From NCBI RefSeq assembly GCF_029318685.1, contig NZ_CP119677.1, forward strand, positions 124,001-188,000: a stretch of DNA of 64,000 bases, given 5' to 3'. Every line of letters begins with the position of its first letter. Within the stretch, counting starts at the first letter, position 1. Below are positions 18,080 to 26,746 of the stretch, piece after piece. The notes under the pieces were generated by a model that did not search any database, was not told where the DNA came from, and worked only from the letters and a program-made list of their open reading frames with translations. This DNA is from Ruminiclostridium papyrosolvens DSM 2782. GTDB lineage: Bacteria > Bacillota > Clostridia > Acetivibrionales > DSM-1351. Position numbers and translations under genes: made by a program.

Positions 18080-18116
18080 GGCTGCAGCAAATAAAAAGAT
18101 TTGCTGCAGCCTTCTT
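18080..18116 (+). terminator. Hairpin terminator after cphA
   Basis: GGCTGCAGCAAA at 18080-18091 pairs perfectly with TTTGCTGCAGCC at 18100-18111, followed by TTCTTT. It closes the cphB-cphA unit. Confidence 0.8.
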
Positions 18117-18235
18117 TGATAAAATAATACAGGTATTCTTAAACATATCCTTCCCATAACAGAACGTATATGGTAGAATTTAAAAAAATGTAATAATAAT
18201 GGATTGGTCTTTTCGTTTATTATATGGAGGATAAA

Positions 18236-18862
18236 ATGCCTGAGGTTTATTATTATGTGAGTTCTGATAAAGTATCGGATATACTTGACTGCGGCCTGAA
18301 ACTGTCTGCTTTCTATGACAAGGAAGTAATGATTGAGGGGTATATTCAGCAGTGCTTTGCAGGTCTTATAAACCCAAAGGATGACATGAGTTCGTATAAT
18401 TCGGAAGGCCTTACATGTATAAAGATAAATGTTAGAAGTGATAAATGTTACGTGGCAGACAGCTTTGTCTATGAGACTATAAAAGAAAAGCCTGAGAACC
18501 TTGAATTGTATAATAAATCAGTAATTCCGTTGGAGAAATATATTTTTGGTACTTACCGTAAACCGGAATGTCTTATTACCTCGACTATACTGGCGGGAGA
18601 AGCGGCCAGACTTGACAGGTGCATGGATTTACCTGTTATTTATGAAAATTCCGAAACCCTGTACATAAATAATATTATAAATAATTTCAGAGAACAGTAC
18701 GATAATTTTGACGACTATCTTTTATACAGTTTTTTCAGCAGGCTTGAAGAAATGGGCAAAGTTAATACAATAAAAAGCAGTGACGGTGGGAAAACTGTAT
18801 TTACAACCGAGTCCGGGGAGATATATTGCATCAGAAAGCCTGAATTAAACAAAATATTTTAG
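18236..18862 (+). CDS. Hypothetical protein, unknown function
   Basis: A soluble 208-residue protein with no signal peptide or membrane segment. I do not recognise a named family. The N-terminal VYYYVSSDKVSDILDCGLKLS followed by IKINVRSDKCYVAD is faintly like the start of ADP-ribosyltransferase-fold proteins (H/Y-x-T/S ... IL..GL), but no catalytic set can be assigned. The start at ATG 18236 follows TATGGAGG; an ATG at 18224 overlaps that ribosome site. It lies 13 bases before birA and is probably co-transcribed, which gives no clear clue to role. Confidence 0.7.
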   Translation: MPEVYYYVSSDKVSDILDCGLKLSAFYDKEVMIEGYIQQCFAGLINPKDDMSSYNSEGLTCIKINVRSDKCYVADSFVYETIKEKPENLELYNKSVIPLEKYIFGTYRKPECLITSTILAGEAARLDRCMDLPVIYENSETLYINNIINNFREQYDNFDDYLLYSFFSRLEEMGKVNTIKSSDGGKTVFTTESGEIYCIRKPELNKIF

Positions 18863-18875
18863 ACAGAGGGTTCAT

Positions 18876-19856
18876 GTGAAAAATCAGATTTTAAAAATAC
18901 TAAAAGAAGAAGATAAATATATATCGGGCGAAGATATCAGTAAAGCTTTGAACGTCTCCAGAACGGCGGTTTGGAAACATATAAACGAATTGAGGAAAGA
19001 CGGTTATACTATAGAGTCATCCTCCAAAAAAGGATATAGATTTCTTGAAGCTCCGGATATACCCGACAAAAGAGAAATTAGTATTCCCCAGGGACAGATG
19101 ATTGGAGCTGATATACAGCACTTCGATGAAATAGACTCAACGAATAATTATGCAAAAAAAATTGCAAATGAGGGCTGCGCCCATGGAACGGTGGTTGTAG
19201 CCGAAAAGCAGACAACGGGAAGAGGCAGGATAGGAAGGCAATGGCAGTCTGATACATCGGAAGGAATATGGTTTTCAATAGTCTTAAGACCGGAAATGAA
19301 ACCGGAAGATTTACAGGTAATAACTCTTGCCGCATCAGTTGCAGTAGTTGAGGCTATAGAGGAAACTCTGGGAATAGTTTGCGGAATAAAATGGCCTAAT
19401 GATATAATAATAGACGGAAAAAAACTTGGAGGCATTCTCACCGAGTTAAGTGCCGAGCCGGGGCATGTCAATTATGTTGTTGTCGGCATAGGAATAAACG
19501 CAAATCAGGATTTGGAACATTTTGATTATGAAATACGGCAAAAGGCGATTTCATTAAAAATGTGTAAAGGTGAAACAGTATCAAGGTCCAATTTGCTGGG
19601 GAGTATTCTTACAAATTTTGAAGAAGTATACAAAGGTGTGTTGCTTGGAAAAAACAAAGAGATAATAGACAGATGGACAAAATACTCAGTCACCATAGGT
19701 AAAGAAGTAAAGATTGCATACAGGAATATGGAATATATTGGAACCGCTCAATCCGTTGCATCTGACGGAAGACTTATTGTACAATGTAAAGATGGAGTGA
19801 CGAGAGAAATATCAGCAGGTGAGATTCAGGTCAGGGGCTTGCTGGGATATACATAG
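18876..19856 (+). CDS. birA: Biotin protein ligase and biotin repressor
   Basis: A bifunctional BirA of 326 residues. The N-terminal winged helix (about 1-65; ISGEDISKALNVSRTAVWKHINELRKDGY) binds biotin operators. The ligase domain has the biotinyl-AMP loop GRGRIGRQW, KWPNDI and GGILTE, followed by the small C-terminal SH3-like domain. It joins biotin to carboxylase carrier proteins. The start is GTG at 18876, read from context with a modest AGAGGG site upstream. It is followed by the disordered protein and coaX, a common clostridial order. Confidence 0.95.
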   Translation: MKNQILKILKEEDKYISGEDISKALNVSRTAVWKHINELRKDGYTIESSSKKGYRFLEAPDIPDKREISIPQGQMIGADIQHFDEIDSTNNYAKKIANEGCAHGTVVVAEKQTTGRGRIGRQWQSDTSEGIWFSIVLRPEMKPEDLQVITLAASVAVVEAIEETLGIVCGIKWPNDIIIDGKKLGGILTELSAEPGHVNYVVVGIGINANQDLEHFDYEIRQKAISLKMCKGETVSRSNLLGSILTNFEEVYKGVLLGKNKEIIDRWTKYSVTIGKEVKIAYRNMEYIGTAQSVASDGRLIVQCKDGVTREISAGEIQVRGLLGYT

Positions 19857-19889
19857 TGCTTAGCAAATATGGCAAGGAGGATTTTATCA

Positions 19890-20387
19890 TTGGTTAAGAA
19901 GAATGAATACCCGAGAAAAAATTATGTAAGGGATGACGGACAGGCAGGACAGCAGACAACTCAACCTGCACCACAGCAAAAGACTTATCAGAAGGACGGA
20001 GAGACACGTCACAAGGAAAGTCATGTCAGAAGTACCAGACCTCCCAGAGACCAGCAAAAAGAAGGTTACCAACCCAGAGAAAATAATCCGCAAAAAAAAG
20101 AATTTACTCCAAGGGAAAATAACAATAACCAAAGAGATAATGCAAATAGGGAATCAGCAGCTTCAAGAGATACTCAGCACAGAGAAAATAACCACCAGAG
20201 GAATTACCATCGGGAGAATTTTCAAGGCAGAGACAACAGAGAGCCATACAAACAGCATTACCAGAGACCTGCTATAAAACCCCGTGCCGAGGAAACAGTT
20301 GAGGATATTGCAAACGATATAGTAAGGATACAAAAGGAAATAGATCTTGAGTTAAAAGAAATAAGGAGCATGAGGCTCGGAGTTTAG
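19890..20387 (+). CDS. Low-complexity disordered protein between birA and coaX
   Basis: About 165 residues. Residues 20-125 are strongly biased to Asn, Gln, Arg, Glu and Pro with recurrent PREN, HREN and RDN units and almost no hydrophobic residues, so the region should be disordered. The last 35 residues (ETVEDIANDIVRIQKEIDLELKEIRSMRLG) form a likely amphipathic helix. I place the start at TTG 19890, nine bases after AAGGAGG; the ATG at 19869 lacks a site. The purine-rich coding strand could also make this look coding by chance, but the good ribosome site, tight spacing and helical end argue for a real gene. Function unknown. Confidence 0.7.
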   Translation: MVKKNEYPRKNYVRDDGQAGQQTTQPAPQQKTYQKDGETRHKESHVRSTRPPRDQQKEGYQPRENNPQKKEFTPRENNNNQRDNANRESAASRDTQHRENNHQRNYHRENFQGRDNREPYKQHYQRPAIKPRAEETVEDIANDIVRIQKEIDLELKEIRSMRLGV

Positions 20388-20408
20388 GCCTTGTTATCTG
20401 GAGGAAAT

Positions 20409-21176
20409 ATGGTTTTAGTAGTAGATGTAGGGAATACACACATGGTTTTGGGTGTATTCGAAGGTAAAAAGTTGCTTGCAAACTGGAGACTTGCCACAAA
20501 TAAGGAGCGGACTTCGGATGAACTGGGTATGCTCATACTTGGATTGTTTAACCATGAGAAGCTATCAGTAGATAAGGTTCAGGCAGTGGTTGTTGCCTCC
20601 GTTGTACCACCTATCATGTATACTTTAGAACATGCTATAAAAAAATATATAAATTCTCAGCCCATGATTATAGGGCCCGGAACAAAAACGGGAATAAATA
20701 TCAGGTACCAGAATCCAAAGGAAGTCGGTGCGGACAGAATAGTAAATGCCGTAGCCGGTTTTGATTTGTACGGAGGCCCGCTGATTATTGTAGATATGGG
20801 TACAGCTACTACTTTCTGTGCAATATCGGAAAAAGGAGATTATCTGGGCGGAGTCATTTGTCCGGGTATGAAGATAAGTGCAGAAGCGTTGTACCAAAAA
20901 GCTGCAAAGTTACCAAGAATTGATTTGGTAAAGCCTGAAAGTGTTATCGGAAAGAATACTGTGTCAAGCATGCAGTCAGGAGTATTTTTCGGATACGTAG
21001 GTCAGGTTGATTATATTGTAAATAGAATCAAAAAAGAGATGAGGGAGGATAACGTACGGGTTATTGCTACAGGAGGACTATCAAGACTTATTGCCGAAGA
21101 ATCAATGACCATTAATGACGTAAACTCCACTCTTACTTTAGAGGGCCTTAGATTAATATACGAAAGAAATATATAG
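20409..21176 (+). CDS. coaX: Type III pantothenate kinase
   Basis: First step of coenzyme A synthesis, ATP-dependent phosphorylation of pantothenate, by the ASKHA-fold type III enzyme. 255 residues. Motifs include [12 protein letters not shown] (phosphate 1), [20 protein letters not shown] and the [11 protein letters not shown] adenosine loop. ATG 20409 follows TGGAGG; an upstream in-frame start at 20391 overlaps that site. A clear terminator follows at 21184. It is commonly next to birA in Firmicutes. Confidence 0.96.
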   Translation: MVLVVDVGNTHMVLGVFEGKKLLANWRLATNKERTSDELGMLILGLFNHEKLSVDKVQAVVVASVVPPIMYTLEHAIKKYINSQPMIIGPGTKTGINIRYQNPKEVGADRIVNAVAGFDLYGGPLIIVDMGTATTFCAISEKGDYLGGVICPGMKISAEALYQKAAKLPRIDLVKPESVIGKNTVSSMQSGVFFGYVGQVDYIVNRIKKEMREDNVRVIATGGLSRLIAEESMTINDVNSTLTLEGLRLIYERNI

Positions 21177-21183
21177 AAACAAT

Positions 21184-21210
21184 AAGAGACATTTTAGAAT
21201 GTCTTTTTTT
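21184..21210 (+). terminator. Terminator after coaX
   Basis: AAGAGACATT pairs with AATGTCTT around a TTAG loop, followed by seven T. Intrinsic terminator of the birA-coaX unit. Confidence 0.85.
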
Positions 21211-21347
21211 GATAAAATTATTATTTTGTATACATACAGAGTAATTAGGTTTAAAAATACTTGATTTGGCCACAATAAATGAAGTATTCTTAAAAATTCG
21301 TTGTTAATTGGAATAGAAATCTAAAAAAAAAGGTAAAATTATGTTTG

Positions 21348-21353
21348 TATAAT
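21348..21353 (+). promoter_or_regulatory. Candidate -10 of the mdh promoter
   Basis: A perfect TATAAT 54 bases before mdh, in the 230-base space after the coaX terminator. No good -35 lies at the expected distance. The rest of the space is AT-rich with no other feature I can support. Confidence 0.35.
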
Positions 21354-21406
21354 AAAACATATTGTGTTACGCTAATAGCAATTGTGAAAAATATGGAGGG
21401 ATTTTA

Positions 21407-22339
21407 ATGGGTTTTAAAGTTGCGATCATAGGAGCAGGATTTGTTGGAGCATCAGCAGCGTATGCGATGTCTATAAACAACTTGGTTTCTGAATTGGTAT
21501 TAATTGATGTAAATAAAGAAAAGGCTTATGGCGAAGCTCTTGATATCAGCCATGGCTTATCATTTGCAGGAAATATGACAGTTTATTCCGGAGACTATTC
21601 AGATGTTAAGGATTGCGATGTTATAGTTGTAACTGCAGGTGCGGCAAGAAAGCCAGGCGAAACACGTTTGGATCTTGCAAAGAAGAACACTATGATAATG
21701 AAGAGCATAGTTACTGAACTTATGAAACACTACAATAAAGGTGTAATAGTAAGTGTATCAAATCCTGTTGACGTATTAGCGTACATGACTCAAAAGTGGT
21801 CAGGATTACCGGCAAATAAAGTTATAGGATCAGGTACAGTTCTTGACAGTGCCAGATTAAGAACTCACATAAGTCAAGCATTGGATGTAGACATTGCTAA
21901 CGTTCACGGTTATATAGTTGGTGAACATGGTGATTCTCAGTTACCATTGTGGAGTGCATCTCATATTGCAGGTGTACCATTTGATGAATATGTTAAAATT
22001 AGTGGTTTAAGCATTGATAAGGATGCTCTTTTCAGTGAAGTTAAGGCAGCTGGAGCAACTATCATAAAGAATAAGGGAGCAACTTACTATGGTATAGCTC
22101 TCTCAATCAACAGAATAGTTGAATCCATATTAAAGGACTTCAATACTATCATGCCTGTTGGTACTGTTCTTGACGGACAATACGGAATAAAGGATGTTTT
22201 AGTGAACGTTCCTACAGTAGTTGGCGGCAACGGAGCTGAAAAAGTTCTCGAATTGAACATTTCAGATGCAGAATTACAACTTCTGAAGCATTCAGCTGAG
22301 CAGGTTAGAGCTGTTATTAACGAAGTTAAAGATATTTAA
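21407..22339 (+). CDS. mdh: NAD-dependent malate dehydrogenase (LDH-like clade)
   Basis: An LDH/MDH-superfamily enzyme, 310 residues. The overall sequence is lactate-dehydrogenase-like, but the specificity residue in the mobile loop is Arg81 (AARKPGETR), the malate/oxaloacetate choice, where LDHs have Gln. Catalytic Asp147, substrate Arg150 and His174 (EHGDSQ) are in place, with GAGFVGAS for NAD. ATG 21407 follows GGAGGG; the in-frame start at 21362 has no site. Malic enzyme follows, as in the C. thermocellum malate shunt, where oxaloacetate is reduced with NADH and malate then yields pyruvate and NADPH. Automated labels of L-lactate dehydrogenase are likely to be wrong here. Confidence 0.87.
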   Translation: MGFKVAIIGAGFVGASAAYAMSINNLVSELVLIDVNKEKAYGEALDISHGLSFAGNMTVYSGDYSDVKDCDVIVVTAGAARKPGETRLDLAKKNTMIMKSIVTELMKHYNKGVIVSVSNPVDVLAYMTQKWSGLPANKVIGSGTVLDSARLRTHISQALDVDIANVHGYIVGEHGDSQLPLWSASHIAGVPFDEYVKISGLSIDKDALFSEVKAAGATIIKNKGATYYGIALSINRIVESILKDFNTIMPVGTVLDGQYGIKDVLVNVPTVVGGNGAEKVLELNISDAELQLLKHSAEQVRAVINEVKDI

Positions 22340-22386
22340 GTTTTAAAAACTAATAAGTATCTTTTACAAAAAGAATCAAAAATAGG

Positions 22387-22404
22387 TTGTGAAAGATTTC
22401 ACAA
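22387..22404. promoter_or_regulatory. Rex-type operator upstream of malic enzyme
   Basis: TTGTGAAAGATTTCACAA is an 18-bp palindrome with perfect 8-bp arms. It matches the redox-repressor Rex operator form (TTGTGA...TCACAA, as in the Streptomyces consensus). It overlaps the -35 of the promoter at 22387-22415, a typical repression position. Binding would be relieved at high NADH. Confidence 0.72.
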
Positions 22405-22415
22405 TAGTGTAAAAT
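22387..22415 (+). promoter_or_regulatory. Sigma-A promoter of malic enzyme
   Basis: TTGTGA at 22387-22392, exactly 17 bases of spacer, TAAAAT at 22410-22415. The -35 hexamer is the left arm of the Rex-like palindrome. It gives malic enzyme a promoter separate from mdh. Confidence 0.55.
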
Positions 22416-22421
22416 TAAGAG

Positions 22422-22473
22422 GAACAAATAAACATACTTAATTCTTTCGATAGAAGTATCGTTTATTTGTTTC
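22422..22473 (+). promoter_or_regulatory. Leader hairpin before malic enzyme
   Basis: GAACAAATAAACATACTT at 22422-22439 pairs with AAGTATCGTTTATTTGTTTC at 22454-22473 over about 17 base pairs with a two-base asymmetry. It lies just downstream of the predicted transcription start, 50 bases before the start codon. The tail is only weakly U-rich, so it is either a leaky terminator for mdh, an attenuator or an mRNA-stabilising stem. Confidence 0.6.
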
Positions 22474-22523
22474 TTGCATGAAAAACAGACATATTTACTA
22501 TTAAACGTTTGGAGGAATATCAA

Positions 22524-23699
22524 ATGGGTACTATTTATGAGGATTCACTAAAAGCCCACGAAGAGTGGCAGGGAAAAATAGAAGTTGTATGTAAGGCTCC
22601 TTTAAAGGATAAAAGAGATCTTTCATTAGCTTATTCACCAGGAGTAGCTCAACCATGTCTCGAAATTCAGAAGGACGTTGAGAACTCATACAAATATACT
22701 AGAAGACACAACCTTGTAGCAGTTATCACTGACGGTACAGCTGTACTTGGTTTAGGAGATATCGGACCAGAAGCAGGTATGCCTGTTATGGAAGGTAAAT
22801 GCTGTTTGTTCAAGACTTTTGGTGATGTTGATGCGTTCCCTCTTTGCATAAAGTCAAAGGACGTTGACACTATAGTTGAAACCGTTAAATTGCTTTCAGG
22901 AAGCTTCGGCGGCGTAAATCTCGAAGATATAGCTGCTCCAAGATGTTTTGAAATAGAAGAAAGATTAAAGAAGGAAACAGATATTCCTATATTCCACGAT
23001 GACCAGCACGGAACAGCTATTGTTACAGCTGCAGGTCTTATCAATGCATTAAAAGTTGTTGGTAAGAAGATGGAAGATATCTCAATAGTTGTAAACGGAG
23101 CAGGTGCTGCGGCTATAGCTATTACAAAGCTTCTCTTCTCAATGGGTTTAAGAAAAGTTGTTCTTTGCGATACTAAGGGTGTTATATATGAAGGCAGAGA
23201 TAACCTCAACCCAATTAAAGCTGAAATGGCTAAAATCACTAACCTCGAAGGCAAGAGAGGTTCATTAAAGGATGTTATGGTTGGAGCAGACGTATTTATC
23301 GGCGTTTCAGCAGCAGGAACTGTAACAAAGGAAATGGTTAAGACTATGGCAAAAGATCCAATAATATTTGCTCAAGCTAACCCAACTCCGGAAATTATGC
23401 CTGAAGAAGCTCTTGAAGCAGGCGCTGCTGTTGTTGGAACAGGTCGTTCAGACTATCCAAATCAGGTTAATAACGTTCTTGCATTCCCTGGTATCTTCAG
23501 AGGTACTTTTGATGTAGGAGCTCGTGAAATAAATGATGAAATGAAGATAGCTGCTGCATTTGCAATCGCAGGACTTGTTGGCGATGAAGAAAGAAATGCA
23601 GAGTATGTAATTCCAGCTCCATTTGACCCAAGAGTAGCAAAAGAAGTTGCTACAGCAGTTGCAGAAGCAGCTAGAAAATCAGGTGTAGCTAGAAAGTAA
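22524..23699 (+). CDS. Malic enzyme (malate to pyruvate)
   Basis: Oxidative decarboxylation of malate to pyruvate and CO2 with NAD(P). 391 residues, the short bacterial form without a phosphotransacetylase tail. Seen are SLAYSPGVAQPC, TDGTAVLGLGDIGPEAGMPVMEGK, the metal site HDDQHGTAIV, dinucleotide fold VVNGAGAAAIAI and ANPTPEI. ATG 22524 is preceded by TTTGGAGG; an apparent TTG start at 22509 is part of that site. With mdh it forms a malate shunt that converts NADH to NADPH. A Rex-like operator suggests redox control. Confidence 0.95.
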   Translation: MGTIYEDSLKAHEEWQGKIEVVCKAPLKDKRDLSLAYSPGVAQPCLEIQKDVENSYKYTRRHNLVAVITDGTAVLGLGDIGPEAGMPVMEGKCCLFKTFGDVDAFPLCIKSKDVDTIVETVKLLSGSFGGVNLEDIAAPRCFEIEERLKKETDIPIFHDDQHGTAIVTAAGLINALKVVGKKMEDISIVVNGAGAAAIAITKLLFSMGLRKVVLCDTKGVIYEGRDNLNPIKAEMAKITNLEGKRGSLKDVMVGADVFIGVSAAGTVTKEMVKTMAKDPIIFAQANPTPEIMPEEALEAGAAVVGTGRSDYPNQVNNVLAFPGIFRGTFDVGAREINDEMKIAAAFAIAGLVGDEERNAEYVIPAPFDPRVAKEVATAVAEAARKSGVARK

Positions 23700-23716
23700 T
23701 TTTTGAAAATTGAAAT

Positions 23717-23752
23717 AAAAAGACTGCCTTAGTTAAAAAGGCAGTCTTTTTT
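23717..23752 (+). terminator. Terminator after malic enzyme
   Basis: AAAAGACTGCCTT at 23717-23729 pairs with AAGGCAGTCTTTT and ends in a T-run. Strong intrinsic terminator. Confidence 0.92.
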
Positions 23753-23837
23753 ACATGGACAACTTGAAATACAGTGCTTTCAGCTATTTGTTTTACTTAT
23801 TTAATTAAAAATTATATGGTCTGATTAAAAGTGAATA

Positions 23838-23866
23838 TTGATTGAAAAAGGTATATTGCCTATAAT
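23838..23866 (+). promoter_or_regulatory. Sigma-A promoter of the uxuB-uxuA-GH67 operon
   Basis: TTGATT at 23838-23843, a 17-base spacer and a perfect TATAAT at 23861-23866. The leader would be about 150 bases. It contains AATGTTTTGCAG/CTGCTAAAATGC complementary arms around 23942-23974 and ATCCC/GGGAT arms, so it may be structured. Confidence 0.7.
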
Positions 23867-24022
23867 GATGACGAAGCTGCTAATAGCATTTTATTATCCC
23901 TTACGAATTTTTAGCCAAAGTTCTGTTTGGGATATTTTATTAATGTTTTGCAGCTAATCAACTGCTAAAATGCACCGGAAATATTAAATAACTTTTACAC
24001 TTTGCGGGGGTGGAAATATAAT

Positions 24023-25636
24023 ATGAAATTAAATAAAAATGGAATAAAAGATTACAGTGCATGGGAAGCGAACCAAGTAGAAGTGCCTAAATTTGATTAT
24101 GACGAAATGCTTAAAAAGACAAATGAAGAACCCAGATGGATTCATTTTGGTGCAGGCAATATATTCAGAGGATTTATAGCAGGATTGCAACAAAATCTTC
24201 TTAATTCGGGTAAAGCAGATTCAGGAATAATTGTTGCGGAAACCTTTGATTATGAAATTATTGATAAAGTGTATAAACCTTTTGATAATCTCAGTTTATT
24301 GGTTCACCTTAATCCCGACGGAAGTCTTGAAAAGAAGATTATTGCAAGCGTTTCCGAGAGTTTGGCAGGGGATACAGCCAGAACTGAGGATTGGGAGAGG
24401 TTGCAGGTAATTTTCCGTAAGCCGTCATTACAGATAGTAAGCTTCACAGTTACAGAAAAGGGTTATTCACTCACAGGAATGACAAATGATTTTCTCCCTG
24501 ATGTAGTATACGACATGGAGCACGGCTTCAAAGAGCCAAAGAGCCTTATTGCAAAAACAGCATCACTGCTGTACAGCAGATTTTTGGCAGGAGCATTTCC
24601 AGTTGCTATGGTAAGTATGGATAATTGCTCCCATAATGGAGATCTCCTTAAAAAATCTATCCAGACACTTATTCAAAAATGGGTTGAGAATGGAATAGTT
24701 GATAAAGAGTTTTTTGAATATATCAATGACTCGTCAAAGGTTTCATTTCCATGTTCAATGATTGATAAAATTACTCCCAGACCGTCTGAAACAGTTAATA
24801 AGGCTTTAGTGGAAATGGGACTTGAGAACACTGAAATTATTCGTACAAGCAGGAATACATATATTTCACAGTTTGTAAATGCTGAGAAACCGCAGTACCT
24901 GGTAATTGAAGACCAGTTTCCCAATGGTAGAATGCCCCTTGAGGATGCCGGAGTGTATTTCACAGACAAAAGTACAGTTGAAAATGTAGAGAGAATGAAG
25001 GTTACAACCTGTCTAAATCCTTTGCATACTGCACTTGCAGTGTTCGGATGCCTTTTGGGATACACACTGATAGCCGATGAAATGAAGAATCCACAGCTTA
25101 GAAAGCTGGTAGAAAATATAGGCTATAAAGAGGGAATGCCAGTGGTTATTAATCCCGGAATCATTGAGCCACAGGACTTTATTGATGAAGTAATAAATCA
25201 GCGTTTCCCAAATCCGTATATCCCGGATACACCACAAAGAATCGCTTGTGATACATCACAAAAAATACCCGTACGATTTGGTGAAACAATAAAGACATAT
25301 GTCAGCCATCCCACCTATGATGTAAAAAGCTTAACATATATACCTCTTGTAATTGCAGGGTGGTGCAGATACCTGATGGGAATAGACGATAATGGAAATG
25401 CTATGGAGCTGAGCCCCGACCCCATGCTGGAGCAGTTAAAAGTCCATCTCCAAGGCATTGAGCTGGGAAAGGCAGAGACCTTTGGAGAACATCTAAAGCC
25501 ATTACTGTCAAATGATAAAATTTTTGGTGTAAATCTGTATAGTGCAGGCTTGGGCGAAAAAATTGAAGGATATTTTAAGGAACTTATTGCAGGTAAAGAT
25601 GCAGTTAAAAACGTATTAGAAAAGTATGTAAAATAA
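24023..25636 (+). CDS. uxuB: Fructuronate reductase, mannitol dehydrogenase family
   Basis: Long-chain polyol dehydrogenase of 537 residues. It has an N-terminal NAD domain ([16 protein letters not shown] at about 33-48) and a C-terminal helical substrate domain (about 290-520; [20 protein letters not shown]). Expected reaction is NADH-dependent reduction of D-fructuronate to D-mannonate. Directly downstream mannonate dehydratase supports this over tagaturonate reductase or mannitol dehydrogenase. ATG 24023 follows a GGGGGTGG site; upstream in-frame ATG 24002 lies on the wrong side of it. First gene of the glucuronate branch of the xylan region. Confidence 0.88.
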   Translation: MKLNKNGIKDYSAWEANQVEVPKFDYDEMLKKTNEEPRWIHFGAGNIFRGFIAGLQQNLLNSGKADSGIIVAETFDYEIIDKVYKPFDNLSLLVHLNPDGSLEKKIIASVSESLAGDTARTEDWERLQVIFRKPSLQIVSFTVTEKGYSLTGMTNDFLPDVVYDMEHGFKEPKSLIAKTASLLYSRFLAGAFPVAMVSMDNCSHNGDLLKKSIQTLIQKWVENGIVDKEFFEYINDSSKVSFPCSMIDKITPRPSETVNKALVEMGLENTEIIRTSRNTYISQFVNAEKPQYLVIEDQFPNGRMPLEDAGVYFTDKSTVENVERMKVTTCLNPLHTALAVFGCLLGYTLIADEMKNPQLRKLVENIGYKEGMPVVINPGIIEPQDFIDEVINQRFPNPYIPDTPQRIACDTSQKIPVRFGETIKTYVSHPTYDVKSLTYIPLVIAGWCRYLMGIDDNGNAMELSPDPMLEQLKVHLQGIELGKAETFGEHLKPLLSNDKIFGVNLYSAGLGEKIEGYFKELIAGKDAVKNVLEKYVK

Positions 25637-25662
25637 AACGGAGTATTAAGGAGATGTTACTT

Positions 25663-26745
25663 ATGAAGATGACCTTTCGATGGTTTGGTGAAAAGGACGA
25701 CAGCATAGGTTTGGAGCAAATAAGACAAATACCCGGGGTTACAGGAGTTGTAGGAGCTTTATATGATGTACCTGTTGGAGAGGTTTGGCCAATGGACAAA
25801 ATCACTGCACTCAGGGACTCTGTTGAAAAGGCAGGCTTGAAGCTTGAGGTTATCGAGAGTGTAAATGTACACGAGGATATCAAACTGGGCTTGCCAAGCA
25901 GAGATAAATACATAGAAAACTACAGACAGTCCATAATTAACTTGGGAAAAGTAGGGGTGAAGGTTATATGCTATAACTTTATGCCTATATTTGACTGGCT
26001 GAGAAATGACCTTGCATATCCTTTGCCTGATGGCTCAAACGCACTTTGCTATAACCATGCTATAGTAAAGGATATAGATCCCGTTAAATTAGTAGAAGAT
26101 ACTGCAAAAAGCTCTAACGGCTTTACATTGCCGGGATGGGAGCCTGAGAGATTAAGTGAATTGAAGGATACCTTTGAAAAATACAAGAACGTAGATGAGG
26201 ATAAATTATTTGACAACCTTAAATATTTTCTTGAAAATATTTTGTCTGCATGTGAGGAGGCCGATGTAAAAATGGCCATACATCCGGATGATCCGCCGTG
26301 GCCTCTTTTTGGCTTGCCAAGGATTGTTACATGCAAAGAAAATCTTGAAAGACTTGTAAAGCTGGTTGATAGTCCATATAACGGTTTGACCCTTTGCAGT
26401 GGTTCTTTAGGTGCAAATCCTGAGAACAACATACCTGAATTGATAAGGTATTTCGGCAAAATGGGAAGGATTCATTTTGGACATGTAAGAAATCTGAAGT
26501 TCTTTGGGGAAAGGAAATTTCATGAGTCTTCACATCTTTCATCAGACGGTTCCTTTGATATGTATGAAATTATGAAGGCTTACTATGACATAGGCTTTAC
26601 AGGGTACATACGTCCTGACCACGGAAGAATGATTTGGGGAGAAAAGGCAAGGCCGGGCTATGGTCTTTATGACCGAGCCTTAGGCATAGCATATCTTAAC
26701 GGATTGTGGGAAGCTATAGATAAGTTGACTAATGGGGGTAAATAG
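25663..26745 (+). CDS. uxuA: Mannonate dehydratase
   Basis: Converts D-mannonate to 2-keto-3-deoxygluconate. 360-residue TIM-barrel enzyme with [24 protein letters not shown] at the N-terminus, [14 protein letters not shown], the metal-site segment [25 protein letters not shown] and [12 protein letters not shown] start at ATG 25663, nine bases after AAGGAG; ATG 25654 abuts the site. The gene ends one base before the GH67 start, so translational coupling is likely. KDG kinase and aldolase are not in this window. Confidence 0.96.
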   Translation: MKMTFRWFGEKDDSIGLEQIRQIPGVTGVVGALYDVPVGEVWPMDKITALRDSVEKAGLKLEVIESVNVHEDIKLGLPSRDKYIENYRQSIINLGKVGVKVICYNFMPIFDWLRNDLAYPLPDGSNALCYNHAIVKDIDPVKLVEDTAKSSNGFTLPGWEPERLSELKDTFEKYKNVDEDKLFDNLKYFLENILSACEEADVKMAIHPDDPPWPLFGLPRIVTCKENLERLVKLVDSPYNGLTLCSGSLGANPENNIPELIRYFGKMGRIHFGHVRNLKFFGERKFHESSHLSSDGSFDMYEIMKAYYDIGFTGYIRPDHGRMIWGEKARPGYGLYDRALGIAYLNGLWEAIDKLTNGGK

Positions 26746-26746
26746 A

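Noticed and set aside
21407-22339. L-lactate dehydrogenase call
   Set aside because: The sequence is LDH-like overall, but Arg81 at the specificity position and the adjoining malic enzyme favour malate dehydrogenase.
22340-22386. Separate terminator directly after mdh
   Set aside because: No stem followed by a T-run is visible before the Rex-like palindrome; only the hairpin at 22422-22473 could end mdh transcripts.
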